Source: Streptomyces sp. XD-27 (lineage in GTDB: Bacteria; Actinomycetota; Actinomycetes; Streptomycetales; Streptomycetaceae). From it: a stretch of DNA of 64,000 bases. The DNA lies in the NCBI RefSeq assembly GCF_030553055.1, contig NZ_CP130713.1:5952001-6016000 (forward strand). Reading direction: 5' to 3'. Both the position numbers and the translations under genes were made by a program. Below the pieces are notes generated by a model, which saw nothing but the letters and a program-made list of their open reading frames with translations, did not search any database and was not told the origin of the DNA. This document shows, piece by piece, positions 27,767 through 36,002 of this stretch; within the stretch, counting starts at the first letter, position 1, and every line of letters starts with the position of its first letter.

Positions 27767-28058
27767 TCTCCGCACATGCCGGCTCCGCCGTCCCTAAAGG
27801 GGTGGTGGGGCCGACTGTGCGACGGGTTCGGCGTGTCGTGACCGATTGACCGCATGCGTGCAACATCTCTGCCGGATTGACGCAGCTGTGTCACAGAACT
27901 GGGTCAACTCTGGAACTCGCTTCGAGAGCGAGTTCGATATCCTGACGGCGTGCTAACGTGCAGGAGCTCAAGTTGAACATGCAAGCGCATACCGTGACTT
28001 GAGTACCGGTGCAGTATCCGCGAACCTAATTGTCAACTCATTTACGGGGGAGTGGGGG
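27767..28058 (+). promoter_or_regulatory. Promoter region of the toxin gene with inverted repeats
   Basis: No gene is seen in these 292 bases. CTGTGTCACAG at 27886-27896 is an 11-bp palindrome sharing TGTCACAG with the esxB palindromes. Downstream is a perfect 9-bp inverted repeat with a 5-base loop (GAACTCGCT at 27913-27921, complement at 27927-27935). A possible -10 TAACGT lies at 27954-27959. The base composition is less GC-rich than the flanking genes. Confidence 0.45.
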
Positions 28059-29783
28059 ATGGGCGTTGTTCTGCCCGATGAATTGAGCACAGTGCTCGAT
28101 CTCATCGGCGTGAGTTGGCCGAATGTCGATGAGGATGACTACCGCGACATGGCCGACGCGCTCCGGGATTTCGCGACCGAGATCGATACCGGTCGTGGTG
28201 ATACGCAGACGGCACTGAACCGGCTCATCTCGACCAATAAGGGCGAGACAACCGCTGCCATCAACGCCCATATCAACAAGCTTAACGGGAAGCATCTGCA
28301 CAATCTGGCGGAGGCTTCGCGGCTGCTGGCGGGTGGGCTGGACGGGGCCGCGACCCTCGTCGCGGGTGCCAAAGGTGCTGCAGTCGCGGCGCTGTGGACT
28401 CTCGCCGCCGAGGTGGCCGCCGCCCAGGCGACGGCGATCTTCACCCTCGGGCTGTCCGAACTGGCGGCCCTGGGCGGGGTGGCGGTCACCCGCACCATCG
28501 TCAAGAAGGCGCTGAAGGAGGGCGCCAAGCTTGCCGCCGAGGAGATCCTGGCTGTTGTGACCGCGCCGGCGTTCGCGGCGCTGGAGAACATGGCGACGGA
28601 TCTGATCGTCCAGGTCGTCGAGGACGGGGTGGGGATCCGGGACGGGGTCGACCTCGGTCAGACCGCGCAGGCGGGCAAGGACGGGCTGCAGCTCGCCAGC
28701 GTCGACGGCGGGGGCGGGGGCCTGGTGCTGGCGAGCGTGGGCCCAGGCGGCGGCACCGGGGATCTGGTCTTCGACGAGCACGAGCACAACACCTTCGCCT
28801 CGCGGACCTATGACCATTCCAAGCACCTGGACGAGAAGGGTGGCCCCCACCTCACCCGCAGCCGTGGCCACTTCGGCCGCACCAAGGGCAAGGGCGACCT
28901 GGCGCAGACCATCGAGAACGCCGTCGAGAAGGCGATGACGTCCCTCGGCGGGGCCCACGGCAAGCTGAAGACGCATCTGAACGACGTCGGCGACGGGCTC
29001 GTCAAAGCGGGCGGGGGGCACAAGGCCCGCAACGAGAAGGTCCGCGACGACTTCAAAGGCGTCAAGAAACCGGACGTGGACGGACCGCCGGCCGGCGGCG
29101 GAGGAGGCGGCAACAAGCCGCCCGGCAGCGGGGGCGGCTCCAATGGAGGGCCCAAGCCGCTGCACCCGCAGCCGCGCTGGCACGGTCAGACCGCCGGTGG
29201 TACGAATCACCACAGGCGGGATGCACTCGACGTGAACGGTCTGAGCCCGGAGGAACAGCGCCGCCTCCTGGAGCAGGAGACCAGGGATCTTGCCGATGAG
29301 GCGAGTAACGCCCGCGGGCAGACGCCGCCCGGTAAGGGACGCCTCGACTCCGGCTGTGCGGGCAGCCTGCTCCACAATGGTGTGATCACCTCGCATACCA
29401 GCATGCAGCACAAGGTGCCCAAGAACATCAAAGGAGAAGAGAGGGAAAGAGCGAAGGCGGCACAGGGGCCACACCCCCACCCGGCGGTGCGAGACCTTTA
29501 TGACGACATCAAGGCCAGAGAGGAAAAGATCGGTAGGGGCCATGGGCAGTGCGCTGAGGTCGCTCTGATATCGGACCGTCTGCACCAGCTTGATCCAACC
29601 GGGCAGAACATACGAACCGTTGAGGATGCCAGGCGAGCACTGGACGGGGCTGTGATCGACACACGCGCCATCGGCGACATGACAGACCCGAAGACGGGCG
29701 AGGTGACTCGGCACGGAGAATTTCTCCCGGCCTGTGACTCATGTAAGCACGCGCTACCCGCCTTGGGTATAAAGGGGCGCTAG
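28059..29783 (+). CDS. Polymorphic toxin: WXG100-like N-terminus with YwqJ-type deaminase tip
   Basis: A 574-residue modular protein. Residues 1-190 match the CpnT/WXG100-like N-terminal type found on large ESX-secreted toxins, with VLDLIGVSWPNVDEDDYRDMA and long hydrophobic Ala-rich helices. A Gly/Pro/His-rich linker spans about 200-390. The C-terminal domain (about 425-574) fits the YwqJ-related deaminase family: GCAGSLLHNG near 431, HGQCAEVALISD near 495 (catalytic Glu in CAE) and PACDSCKHAL near 557 (Cys pair for zinc). The ATG at 28059 follows GGGGAGTGGGGG; in-frame upstream starts lack a site. The SUKH-3 gene 34 bases downstream is the probable immunity protein. The target (nucleotide or RNA base) is unknown. 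Confidence 0.85.
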   Translation: MGVVLPDELSTVLDLIGVSWPNVDEDDYRDMADALRDFATEIDTGRGDTQTALNRLISTNKGETTAAINAHINKLNGKHLHNLAEASRLLAGGLDGAATLVAGAKGAAVAALWTLAAEVAAAQATAIFTLGLSELAALGGVAVTRTIVKKALKEGAKLAAEEILAVVTAPAFAALENMATDLIVQVVEDGVGIRDGVDLGQTAQAGKDGLQLASVDGGGGGLVLASVGPGGGTGDLVFDEHEHNTFASRTYDHSKHLDEKGGPHLTRSRGHFGRTKGKGDLAQTIENAVEKAMTSLGGAHGKLKTHLNDVGDGLVKAGGGHKARNEKVRDDFKGVKKPDVDGPPAGGGGGGNKPPGSGGGSNGGPKPLHPQPRWHGQTAGGTNHHRRDALDVNGLSPEEQRRLLEQETRDLADEASNARGQTPPGKGRLDSGCAGSLLHNGVITSHTSMQHKVPKNIKGEERERAKAAQGPHPHPAVRDLYDDIKAREEKIGRGHGQCAEVALISDRLHQLDPTGQNIRTVEDARRALDGAVIDTRAIGDMTDPKTGEVTRHGEFLPACDSCKHALPALGIKGR

Positions 29784-29817
29784 TTGAACGACGACGAAAG
29801 ACAAGGAGCACACTCCA

Positions 29818-30297
29818 GTGCCTCGCCAGCTCACCCACCAAGAGATCGAAGCGCGACTGCGCACCGCCGGCTGGCAGCCGGGGCGGGATGTGGGAGAGGG
29901 CGCGGTAGCCGCCCTCACGGCGTCAGCGGCCGCCGAACTCGGTTCGCACGGCTATGCGGTGAGCCCCTTCTCGACCGTGATCTCCTTCCTCCGGGAATTC
30001 GCCTTCCTGGACCTGGAGTCCCCTGGTGAGCCGCCTAACGAGCACTGCATCTTCGAGGTCAGGTTCGTCGACGCCGTCAGAACACGTGAGATTTCCGAAC
30101 TGTCCGGTGATCTCCAGCAGCCGCTGTTTCCGGTGGCTTTCGAAAGGCTTGAGCGCGGTATGGCCGTCATGGACCCTCTCGGCCGATGCTTCTATACTCA
30201 CTGGTCGGGGTTCTACTACCTCGGGTCGGAGCGGTACGAAGTGCTCAACAGTCTCTTGACCGGCGACCAGTCCGATGCGGACGAATTCTATGTGTGA
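29818..30297 (+). CDS. SUKH-3 family immunity protein
   Basis: A 159-residue cytosolic protein that fits the SUKH-3 family of antitoxins for polymorphic toxins. The signature AGWQPGRDV lies near the N-terminus, and the C-terminus has GRCFYTHWSGFYYLGSERYE and ends DEFYV. The GTG start at 29818 follows CAAGGAG. It comes directly after the deaminase toxin and is most likely its cognate immunity protein, binding and blocking the deaminase tip. Its stop overlaps the ATG of a short downstream reading frame (TGATG, 30295-30299). Confidence 0.82.
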   Translation: MPRQLTHQEIEARLRTAGWQPGRDVGEGAVAALTASAAAELGSHGYAVSPFSTVISFLREFAFLDLESPGEPPNEHCIFEVRFVDAVRTREISELSGDLQQPLFPVAFERLERGMAVMDPLGRCFYTHWSGFYYLGSERYEVLNSLLTGDQSDADEFYV

Positions 30298-30437
30298 TGC
30301 CGCATCGGCCTCATGGCCTCGATCGGTTCTTCTACCTCCATGACACCGGGAACTACTATCTGAGGCAGGGTGCGCTCGAGATGTTCACCAACCGCCTGAA
30401 GGTGAAGACCGCACCCGCGAGGGAGTTTTATGTCTGA
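30297..30437 (+). pseudogene. Remnant of a second SUKH-3 immunity gene (46 codons)
   Basis: A 46-codon frame (MPHRPHGLDRFFYLHDTG..., ending REFYV) aligns by eye with the last 45 residues of the preceding SUKH-3 protein: DRFFYLHDTGNYYL against GRCFYTHWSGFYYL, and EFYV at the end of both. The N-terminal two thirds are missing, so this looks like the tail of another immunity gene. Start and stop overlap both neighbours (TGATG upstream; its TGA lies inside the next gene), so it might still be translated. Confidence 0.65.
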
Positions 30438-30819
30438 TATCGCTTTCGGGGTCGCCTCCAGTCTGCTCGTCCAGGGCAGCATCTACAGCCAGACCAACCT
30501 CACCGGCGAGGGCACCCCCGACCTCCACCCGGCCGTGCGGGAGTTCTTCGACGCCCTGCCCGTCGGCCTCCGCGAGTCCTTCATCGGATACTGCGCCGAG
30601 TCCGCGCTGATCTCCGACCAGATGTGGGCGCTGGACGAGACGCGGACCGACGGCGGGTGGACCACCCTCGACGAGGCGGTTCCGTACTTCGCCGGTGCGG
30701 TGATCCTGTCCAAGTTGATCCGTGAGAAGGGTGACCCGGAGCACGGACGCACCACTCTGCCCTGCCGTTCCTGCACCGCGCTGCTGGAGCGGCTCGGAGT
30801 GGAGATCACGCGGCCGTGA
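30430..30819 (+). CDS. Stand-alone YwqJ-type deaminase domain (orphan toxin tip)
   Basis: A 129-residue protein that matches the C-terminal domain of the toxin at 28059-29783 with no secretion domain. Shared pieces are VASSLLVQGSIYSQT (the toxin has CAGSLLHNGVITSHT), HPAVREFFDAL, GYCAESALISDQM with the catalytic Glu, and LPCRSCTALLERLG with the Cys pair. The first cysteine of the toxin motif (GCAG) is Val here. It may be an orphan toxin cassette for recombination with the full toxin, or an intracellular deaminase. The ATG at 30430 overlaps the immunity remnant by 8 bases. Confidence 0.78.
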   Translation: MSDIAFGVASSLLVQGSIYSQTNLTGEGTPDLHPAVREFFDALPVGLRESFIGYCAESALISDQMWALDETRTDGGWTTLDEAVPYFAGAVILSKLIREKGDPEHGRTTLPCRSCTALLERLGVEITRP

Positions 30820-31778
30820 GCGCGCCGGACCGAAGCCCCGGACACGCGGCGCTCACGGCCGCGGGCTGGCATCCCGGACGGGACGTCGCGGACCGTGCCC
30901 TGCTGGCCATGCTGGAGACGGCGAGTTCCCTGGCGGTGTACGGGGACCCCGACTGGCAGCCTTTCCCCGCCGCCGAGCGCGCCCTCCGCGAGTGCCACGG
31001 GCTCACCGTCGCCCCCGCCGGGCCCGGCGTCGGCGTCGCCCCGTCGGGGTGTGCGGTGGATCCGACCCTCGCCCGGCACGACCTGCACACCCTGGCAGCC
31101 TTCGGCGAAGAGCTCGGGGAGTACCTGTTCCCCTTCGGCCGCACCGACGCCGGCGCGCTGCTGGCTGTGGACGAGAGCGGCCGGCTGTTCGCCGCCGATC
31201 ACAGCGGCTGGTGGCTTCTGGGCGATTCCGCCGCCGCGGGTCTCGTCGCTCTGGCCGAGGGCCGGGCGCCGCAGCGGGCGCAGACGCGCCACTGGCGGTG
31301 GGAGCTGGCGCGTACCGCCGGTGAGGAGATCGTGCCCGACCTGGTGAAGAGCGCCCTGGCCCTCGCACATATTCTGCACCGGCACGGACTCATGGCCACA
31401 CGCGCCCTGCAAGGGCGTGTCACCGGCTTCCGCGGGTACGGGCAGGTCCACTTGGACCAGAGGTTTCCCCTGCGGGCGGGGAGCCTGGAGGCCAACGCCG
31501 AACAGCTCGCGGGGGCCATCCTCCAGGCACTCGGTCCCATGCCCCTCGCGACCTCTGAGGTCTCCCTCGAACTGCTCCCCGGCGCCACTGGCCGCACGCC
31601 GCGGCACGCCACGGGCTGGTCCGCGGCCGCGGGCGGCGCGGGCGTCGGCGGGATCGCCGTGCGCGCGACAGCCCCCACGGCGGCCGCGGTGGACCCTGAC
31701 GTCATGGCGCGACTGGCCGACGCCACGGCGGAGGTCGACCGCTACGCGGCCTCGCGCTCGCCCGCCGAGCGGCACTGA
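30816..31778 (+). CDS. SUKH-3-like protein with C-terminal extension
   Basis: A 320-residue protein starting at a GTG that overlaps the previous stop (GTGA, 30816-30819). Residues 1-145 resemble SUKH-3 proteins: TAAGWHPGRDVADRALLAML and DESGRLFAADHSGWWLLGDSAAAGL. The remaining 175 residues are a separate unrecognised region with QTRHWRWELARTAGEEIV, RVTGFRGYGQVHLDQRF and a Gly/Ala-rich end. It is coupled to the stand-alone deaminase and probably confers immunity to it or to related toxins. A terminator follows at 31835-31865. Confidence 0.75.
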   Translation: MSAPDRSPGHAALTAAGWHPGRDVADRALLAMLETASSLAVYGDPDWQPFPAAERALRECHGLTVAPAGPGVGVAPSGCAVDPTLARHDLHTLAAFGEELGEYLFPFGRTDAGALLAVDESGRLFAADHSGWWLLGDSAAAGLVALAEGRAPQRAQTRHWRWELARTAGEEIVPDLVKSALALAHILHRHGLMATRALQGRVTGFRGYGQVHLDQRFPLRAGSLEANAEQLAGAILQALGPMPLATSEVSLELLPGATGRTPRHATGWSAAAGGAGVGGIAVRATAPTAAAVDPDVMARLADATAEVDRYAASRSPAERH

Positions 31779-31834
31779 CCCGGCAACCGGCCCCGGCGGC
31801 CGACTGCCGGCAGGCACAGCGGAGACACAGCAGG

Positions 31835-31865
31835 GGGGGCGTACCGGCTCGGCTGGTACGCCCCC
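31835..31865. terminator. Terminator between SUKH-3 gene and eccC
   Basis: A perfect 11-bp inverted repeat (GGGGGCGTACC at 31835-31845 and complement at 31855-31865) with a 9-base loop lies between the convergent SUKH-3-like gene and eccC and can serve both. Confidence 0.85.
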
Positions 31866-31883
31866 TCTCCTTCATGGTGGACG

Positions 31884-34800
31884 TCAGTCTTCCTCGAGCC
31901 AACCCGTCTGGACGAGCGACGCCCCACCCCGGCGGGAGACGAAGACACCACGGCCGGGCGGCAGCGGGCGAGCCTTCACACCGCCCAGAAGCTCGCCTTC
32001 GGCGGGCGGTCCCGACAGCAGGACGCCCTGGGCCCCCAGCTCCTTGAACCGCTGGATGAACGGTTCGTACGACGACCTGCCGGCTCCCGCGGTGCTGCGC
32101 GCCACGATGATGTTGACGCCCGAGTCCCGCGCGTACGGCAGATTGTCCACCAGCTGCGCCATCGGGTTGCCCGAGGACGTGGCGACGAGGTCGTAGTCGT
32201 CGACGACGATGAACGCGCGCGGCCCCTTCCACCAACTGCGGGTGCGCAGTTGGTGCGGTGTGACATCGGTCCCGGGGATACGACTGCTGATCAGCGTGTT
32301 CATGTCCGAGACGTACTTCTCGAAGGCGTTCTGGGTCGTGGCGTATCCGACGAGATGGGGCTCGGGCACGCACTCCAGAAGGCTGCGGCGGTAGTCACCG
32401 ACGACGAACAGCGCCTCCTCCGGTGTGTACCGCTCGGTGAGCTGCTTGATGAGCAGGCGCAGCAACGCGGTCTTTCCGGACTCCGTCTCGCCGTAGACCG
32501 CGAAGAGCGGGTCGGTGTCGAAGTCGACGAAGACGGGCTTGAGGTTCATCTCGTCGATGCCGATGGCCACGCCGCGGTCCGGTTGGTCACGGCCGCCGGG
32601 CAGCTCCCGGGCGGCGAGCATCCGCGGCAGCATCCGGACCTGGGGGGCGTGCGGTCCGGGCCAGTTGTCGGAAGACGCCTTGACGAAGGCCGCGGTGGCT
32701 TCGGACAGGTCCTCGGTCTGTGACGAGGAGTCGATGCGGGGCAGTCCGCCCAGGAAGTGCAGCTTCTCGGCGGTGAGGCCGCGGCCCGGCGAACCGACGG
32801 GCACGTTCACCGCGATCTTGCGGTCGAATTCGGAGTCCATCGGGTCGCCGAGGCGGAACTCGAGACGGCTGAGCAGCTGGTCCTTCAGCGCCGCCCGCAT
32901 CTCCATGTAGCGGGTGACCGTGGCGATCAGGTGCACTCCGAGGCCGAGGCCGCGGGCCGCGATGTCCGCCACGATCGGTTCCAGCATCTCGTAGTCCGTC
33001 TTGAAGGACTGCCAGCCGTCGATGACCAGGAAGACGTCGCCCCATGGCTCGCCCGGCAGTTGTCCGGAGGAGCGGAGCTGGCGGTAGGTGCTGATGGAAT
33101 CGATGTTGTTGTCCCGGAAGAACTCCTCACGCTGGTTGAGGATGCCCGTGACCTCGGCGACCGTGCGCCGGATCTTCTCCGGGTCGAGACGGGACGCGAC
33201 GCCGCCGACATGGGGGAGTCCCTCGATGGCGATCATCCCACCGCCGCCGAAGTCGAGAGCGTAGAACTGGACCTCAGCCGGCGTGTGCGTGAGCGCGAAA
33301 GAACCGATGAGGGTGCGGAGCAGCGTGGACTTGCCGGAACGCGGGCCGCCGACGATCAACACATGGCCGGCCGCGCCCGAGAAGTCGCGATAGAGAATGT
33401 CGCGGCGCTGCTCGAACGGCTTGTCCACGATGCCGAGCGGGACGACCAGGCCGCCGCTGCGTGCGTAGCCCGCCACATGCAGGCCACGCTCGGGCGAGGC
33501 GGCCAGTGGCGACAGGATCTGGTCCAGCGGGGGCGCTTCGTCCAGAGGAGGCAGCCAGACCTGGTGCGCCGCCGGGCCCTGGCCCTCCAAACACCGCACG
33601 ATGACGTCCAGCACGGTGTCGGCGAGTGCGTCATCGGTGGTGGCGGGCGTGAACGAGTAGTCCGGGGCGGGTGCCACGTAACGGACCGGCACGGGAGCCG
33701 CGGTGAACAGCACAGGACGGCGGTCGGCGGGCAGCGGACCGCGGTCGATGTCCGCCGCGGCCGAGCCCCGGTAGGTCCCCGAGACGTAGGCGGCCTTGAA
33801 CCTGACCATCTCGTCGGTGCCGAACTTCAGGTAGCCGGAACCGGGCACGGACGGCAGGTGGTACGCGTCCGGGACGCCGAGCGCCGTCCGGGACTCGGCC
33901 GCGGAGAACGTCCGCAGCCCGATGCGGTAGGAGAGGTACGTGTCCAAACCGCGCAGCCGCCCCTCTTCCAGCCGCTGAGAAGCCAGCAGCAGGTGCACGC
34001 CCAGCGACCGGCCGATGCGGCCGATCTGGATGAACATCTCGATGAAGTCGGGCTTGGCTGTGAGCAGTTCGCTGAACTCGTCGATGACCAGGACCAGGGA
34101 GGCCAGCGGTTCCAGCGGCGCTCCCGCGGCGCGCGCCTTCTCGTAGTCGTTGAGATTCGCGTAGTTGCCCGACGACCGGAGCAGTTCCTGACGGCGCTGC
34201 AGCTCACCGGTGATGGAGTCCCGCATACGGTCGACGAGGGTCAGATCGTCGGCAAGGTTGGTGATCACCGCGGCGACGTGCGGCAGTCCCGCCATGCCCG
34301 CGAAGGTCGCGCCGCCCTTGAAGTCGGCGAGCACGAAGTTCAGGGTCTCGGAGGAGTGCGTGACCGCCAGGCCCAGGACGAGTGTCCGCAGCAGCTCCGA
34401 CTTACCGGAGCCGGTCGCGCCCACGCACAGCCCGTGCGGGCCCATGCCCTCCTGCGCCGCCTCCTTCAGGTCGAGCATGACGGGCGAGCCGTCTTCGCCC
34501 ACTCCGATGGGAACGCGGAGCCGTTCGGCGGTGGATCGGGGCCGCCACGCGGTGTTGGGGTCCACGGACGCAGCGTCGCCGAGTCCCAGGAGGTCGGCGA
34601 ACTCCAGGTTGGCCAGGAGCGGCTCGTCGTCATCGCCACTGGCGCTCATCCGCAGGGGTGCCAGCTGGCGTCCGAGCGCCTCGGCCGCCTCGAGTGACAG
34701 GATGTCGGGGAGGCCCCGGTAGACGGCTCCCGCGGAGTCGACCAGCAGCTGCCCCGGCCGTACGTCCAGCGAGAGTCCGCCCCGTGGCTCCTCCGCCTCC

Positions 34801-35837
34801 CCCGCCACGAGTTCCACCAAGGTGACTCCCTGAAGGCCTTCGGGCGCGGCCAGGAGGGAGCCCGACGGCACCAGCCCACCGTCGAGCACCACCACGACGT
34901 GCGGCTGGTCCAGCAGGGGCTGTCCCTCCGGGTTGAACCGCGGCCTGCCCTCCAGCCGGCTCGCGAGCAGTTCCTCCACCTCCGGGAGGTTGTCGCTGAA
35001 CAGACGCTTGGTGCCGGTGCCGTCGAGTGAGCCGGGGACCTGGGAGTGCGGCAGCCACTTGATCCAGTCCCAGCGTTCCGCGGCCTCGGGTCCGGCCACT
35101 ATGGCGACGTGCAGGTCGTCCGGCGAGTGCAGCGCGGTCAGGCTGGCGACCAGCGAGCGGGCGTTCCCCAGGGCCGCTTCCGTCTCGCCGGAGATGGTGA
35201 GGTGATAGAAGGACCGCAGCGAGACGGCCATCGGGAGCCCGTCGAGCGAGCTGTGCGTCGCCACGAACTGCTGTAGGGCCCCGGCGGAGAGCGGCTCCAG
35301 TTCGTCCAGCGGTGCCGTCCCCGGGGCCACCAGCGGCGTCCACAACTCCTGTGGGCCCAGGCCGATCCGTACCTGCCCGAAGTCGTCGTCGCTGATCCGG
35401 CGCTCCCACAGCCGGCTGCCCTCGGCCACCAGCGACCACAGTTGATCGGGGCTGGGGTGCAGGAAGAACTGGGCATCCCGCTGGGCCCGCGCCGTGCGGT
35501 GCACCTTGCGGCGCGTCTTCGCCAGGTATTTCAGGTAGTCGCGGCGGCCTTGCACCGCCTCTCCCTGCGAGCCCTTGCGGTACCGGATCACCTGGGCGAT
35601 GACCATGGCGATCGTCGACACCAGCATCATCGCGCCCATGATCCGCATGAACGGAGCCGTGTTCGGCATGAAGAAGAACACCACCGACGAGCCCATGCCG
35701 AGCATCGGCAGGAGCTGCATCGCTATGCCCTCCTGTTGCCCTCGCGGGAGCTCAGGGGGCGCTTCGAGCCGCAGTTCCTCCCCGGGCATCTCGGGCGGGG
35801 TCACCCGAGGTGGCCGTTTCACGATGATCTGACTCAC
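31884..35837 (-). CDS. eccC: Type VII secretion ATPase EccC (FtsK/SpoIIIE type)
   Basis: EccC is the motor and substrate receptor of the ESX system. The GTG at 35837 (VSQIIVKRPPRVTPPEMPGEEL) gives 1317 residues, usual for fused EccCa-EccCb; longer frames overlap eccD. There are two membrane helices at about 42-90, then three ATPase domains with Walker A motifs GATGSGKSE (about 472), GGPRSGKST (about 829) and GETESGKTA (about 1112). Walker B-like strands LVLVIDEFSELL and FIVVDDYDLVA are visible. All three P-loops look intact. The last domain binds the YxxxD/E signals of Esx proteins in the known systems. The gene is divergent from eccD with a 165-base shared promoter region. Confidence 0.96.
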   Translation of the reverse strand: MSQIIVKRPPRVTPPEMPGEELRLEAPPELPRGQQEGIAMQLLPMLGMGSSVVFFFMPNTAPFMRIMGAMMLVSTIAMVIAQVIRYRKGSQGEAVQGRRDYLKYLAKTRRKVHRTARAQRDAQFFLHPSPDQLWSLVAEGSRLWERRISDDDFGQVRIGLGPQELWTPLVAPGTAPLDELEPLSAGALQQFVATHSSLDGLPMAVSLRSFYHLTISGETEAALGNARSLVASLTALHSPDDLHVAIVAGPEAAERWDWIKWLPHSQVPGSLDGTGTKRLFSDNLPEVEELLASRLEGRPRFNPEGQPLLDQPHVVVVLDGGLVPSGSLLAAPEGLQGVTLVELVAGEAEEPRGGLSLDVRPGQLLVDSAGAVYRGLPDILSLEAAEALGRQLAPLRMSASGDDDEPLLANLEFADLLGLGDAASVDPNTAWRPRSTAERLRVPIGVGEDGSPVMLDLKEAAQEGMGPHGLCVGATGSGKSELLRTLVLGLAVTHSSETLNFVLADFKGGATFAGMAGLPHVAAVITNLADDLTLVDRMRDSITGELQRRQELLRSSGNYANLNDYEKARAAGAPLEPLASLVLVIDEFSELLTAKPDFIEMFIQIGRIGRSLGVHLLLASQRLEEGRLRGLDTYLSYRIGLRTFSAAESRTALGVPDAYHLPSVPGSGYLKFGTDEMVRFKAAYVSGTYRGSAAADIDRGPLPADRRPVLFTAAPVPVRYVAPAPDYSFTPATTDDALADTVLDVIVRCLEGQGPAAHQVWLPPLDEAPPLDQILSPLAASPERGLHVAGYARSGGLVVPLGIVDKPFEQRRDILYRDFSGAAGHVLIVGGPRSGKSTLLRTLIGSFALTHTPAEVQFYALDFGGGGMIAIEGLPHVGGVASRLDPEKIRRTVAEVTGILNQREEFFRDNNIDSISTYRQLRSSGQLPGEPWGDVFLVIDGWQSFKTDYEMLEPIVADIAARGLGLGVHLIATVTRYMEMRAALKDQLLSRLEFRLGDPMDSEFDRKIAVNVPVGSPGRGLTAEKLHFLGGLPRIDSSSQTEDLSEATAAFVKASSDNWPGPHAPQVRMLPRMLAARELPGGRDQPDRGVAIGIDEMNLKPVFVDFDTDPLFAVYGETESGKTALLRLLIKQLTERYTPEEALFVVGDYRRSLLECVPEPHLVGYATTQNAFEKYVSDMNTLISSRIPGTDVTPHQLRTRSWWKGPRAFIVVDDYDLVATSSGNPMAQLVDNLPYARDSGVNIIVARSTAGAGRSSYEPFIQRFKELGAQGVLLSGPPAEGELLGGVKARPLPPGRGVFVSRRGGASLVQTGWLEED

Positions 35838-36002
35838 CGGAGTATCAATCCTTGGCGTGGGCTTGCGGACGTGGGCCGGCGCCCCCGTTGGTGGCGCCCT
35901 GTCGCTCGACGACGGTGATCCTACGTGGACATGCATTCGGCGGCGCCGGATAGGGTTGCGTGCCGCATCATGCGTGCGACAGCGAATGAGGGAGTCCAAC
36001 AG
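35838..36002. promoter_or_regulatory. Divergent eccC/eccD promoter region
   Basis: This 165-base interval must hold promoters for both eccC (minus) and eccD (plus). TAGGGT at about 35952-35957 is a possible -10 for eccD. I saw no copy of the GTCACAG motif; there is a looser pair, CTGTCGC and GCGACAG. No firm -35/-10 assignment is made. Confidence 0.35.
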
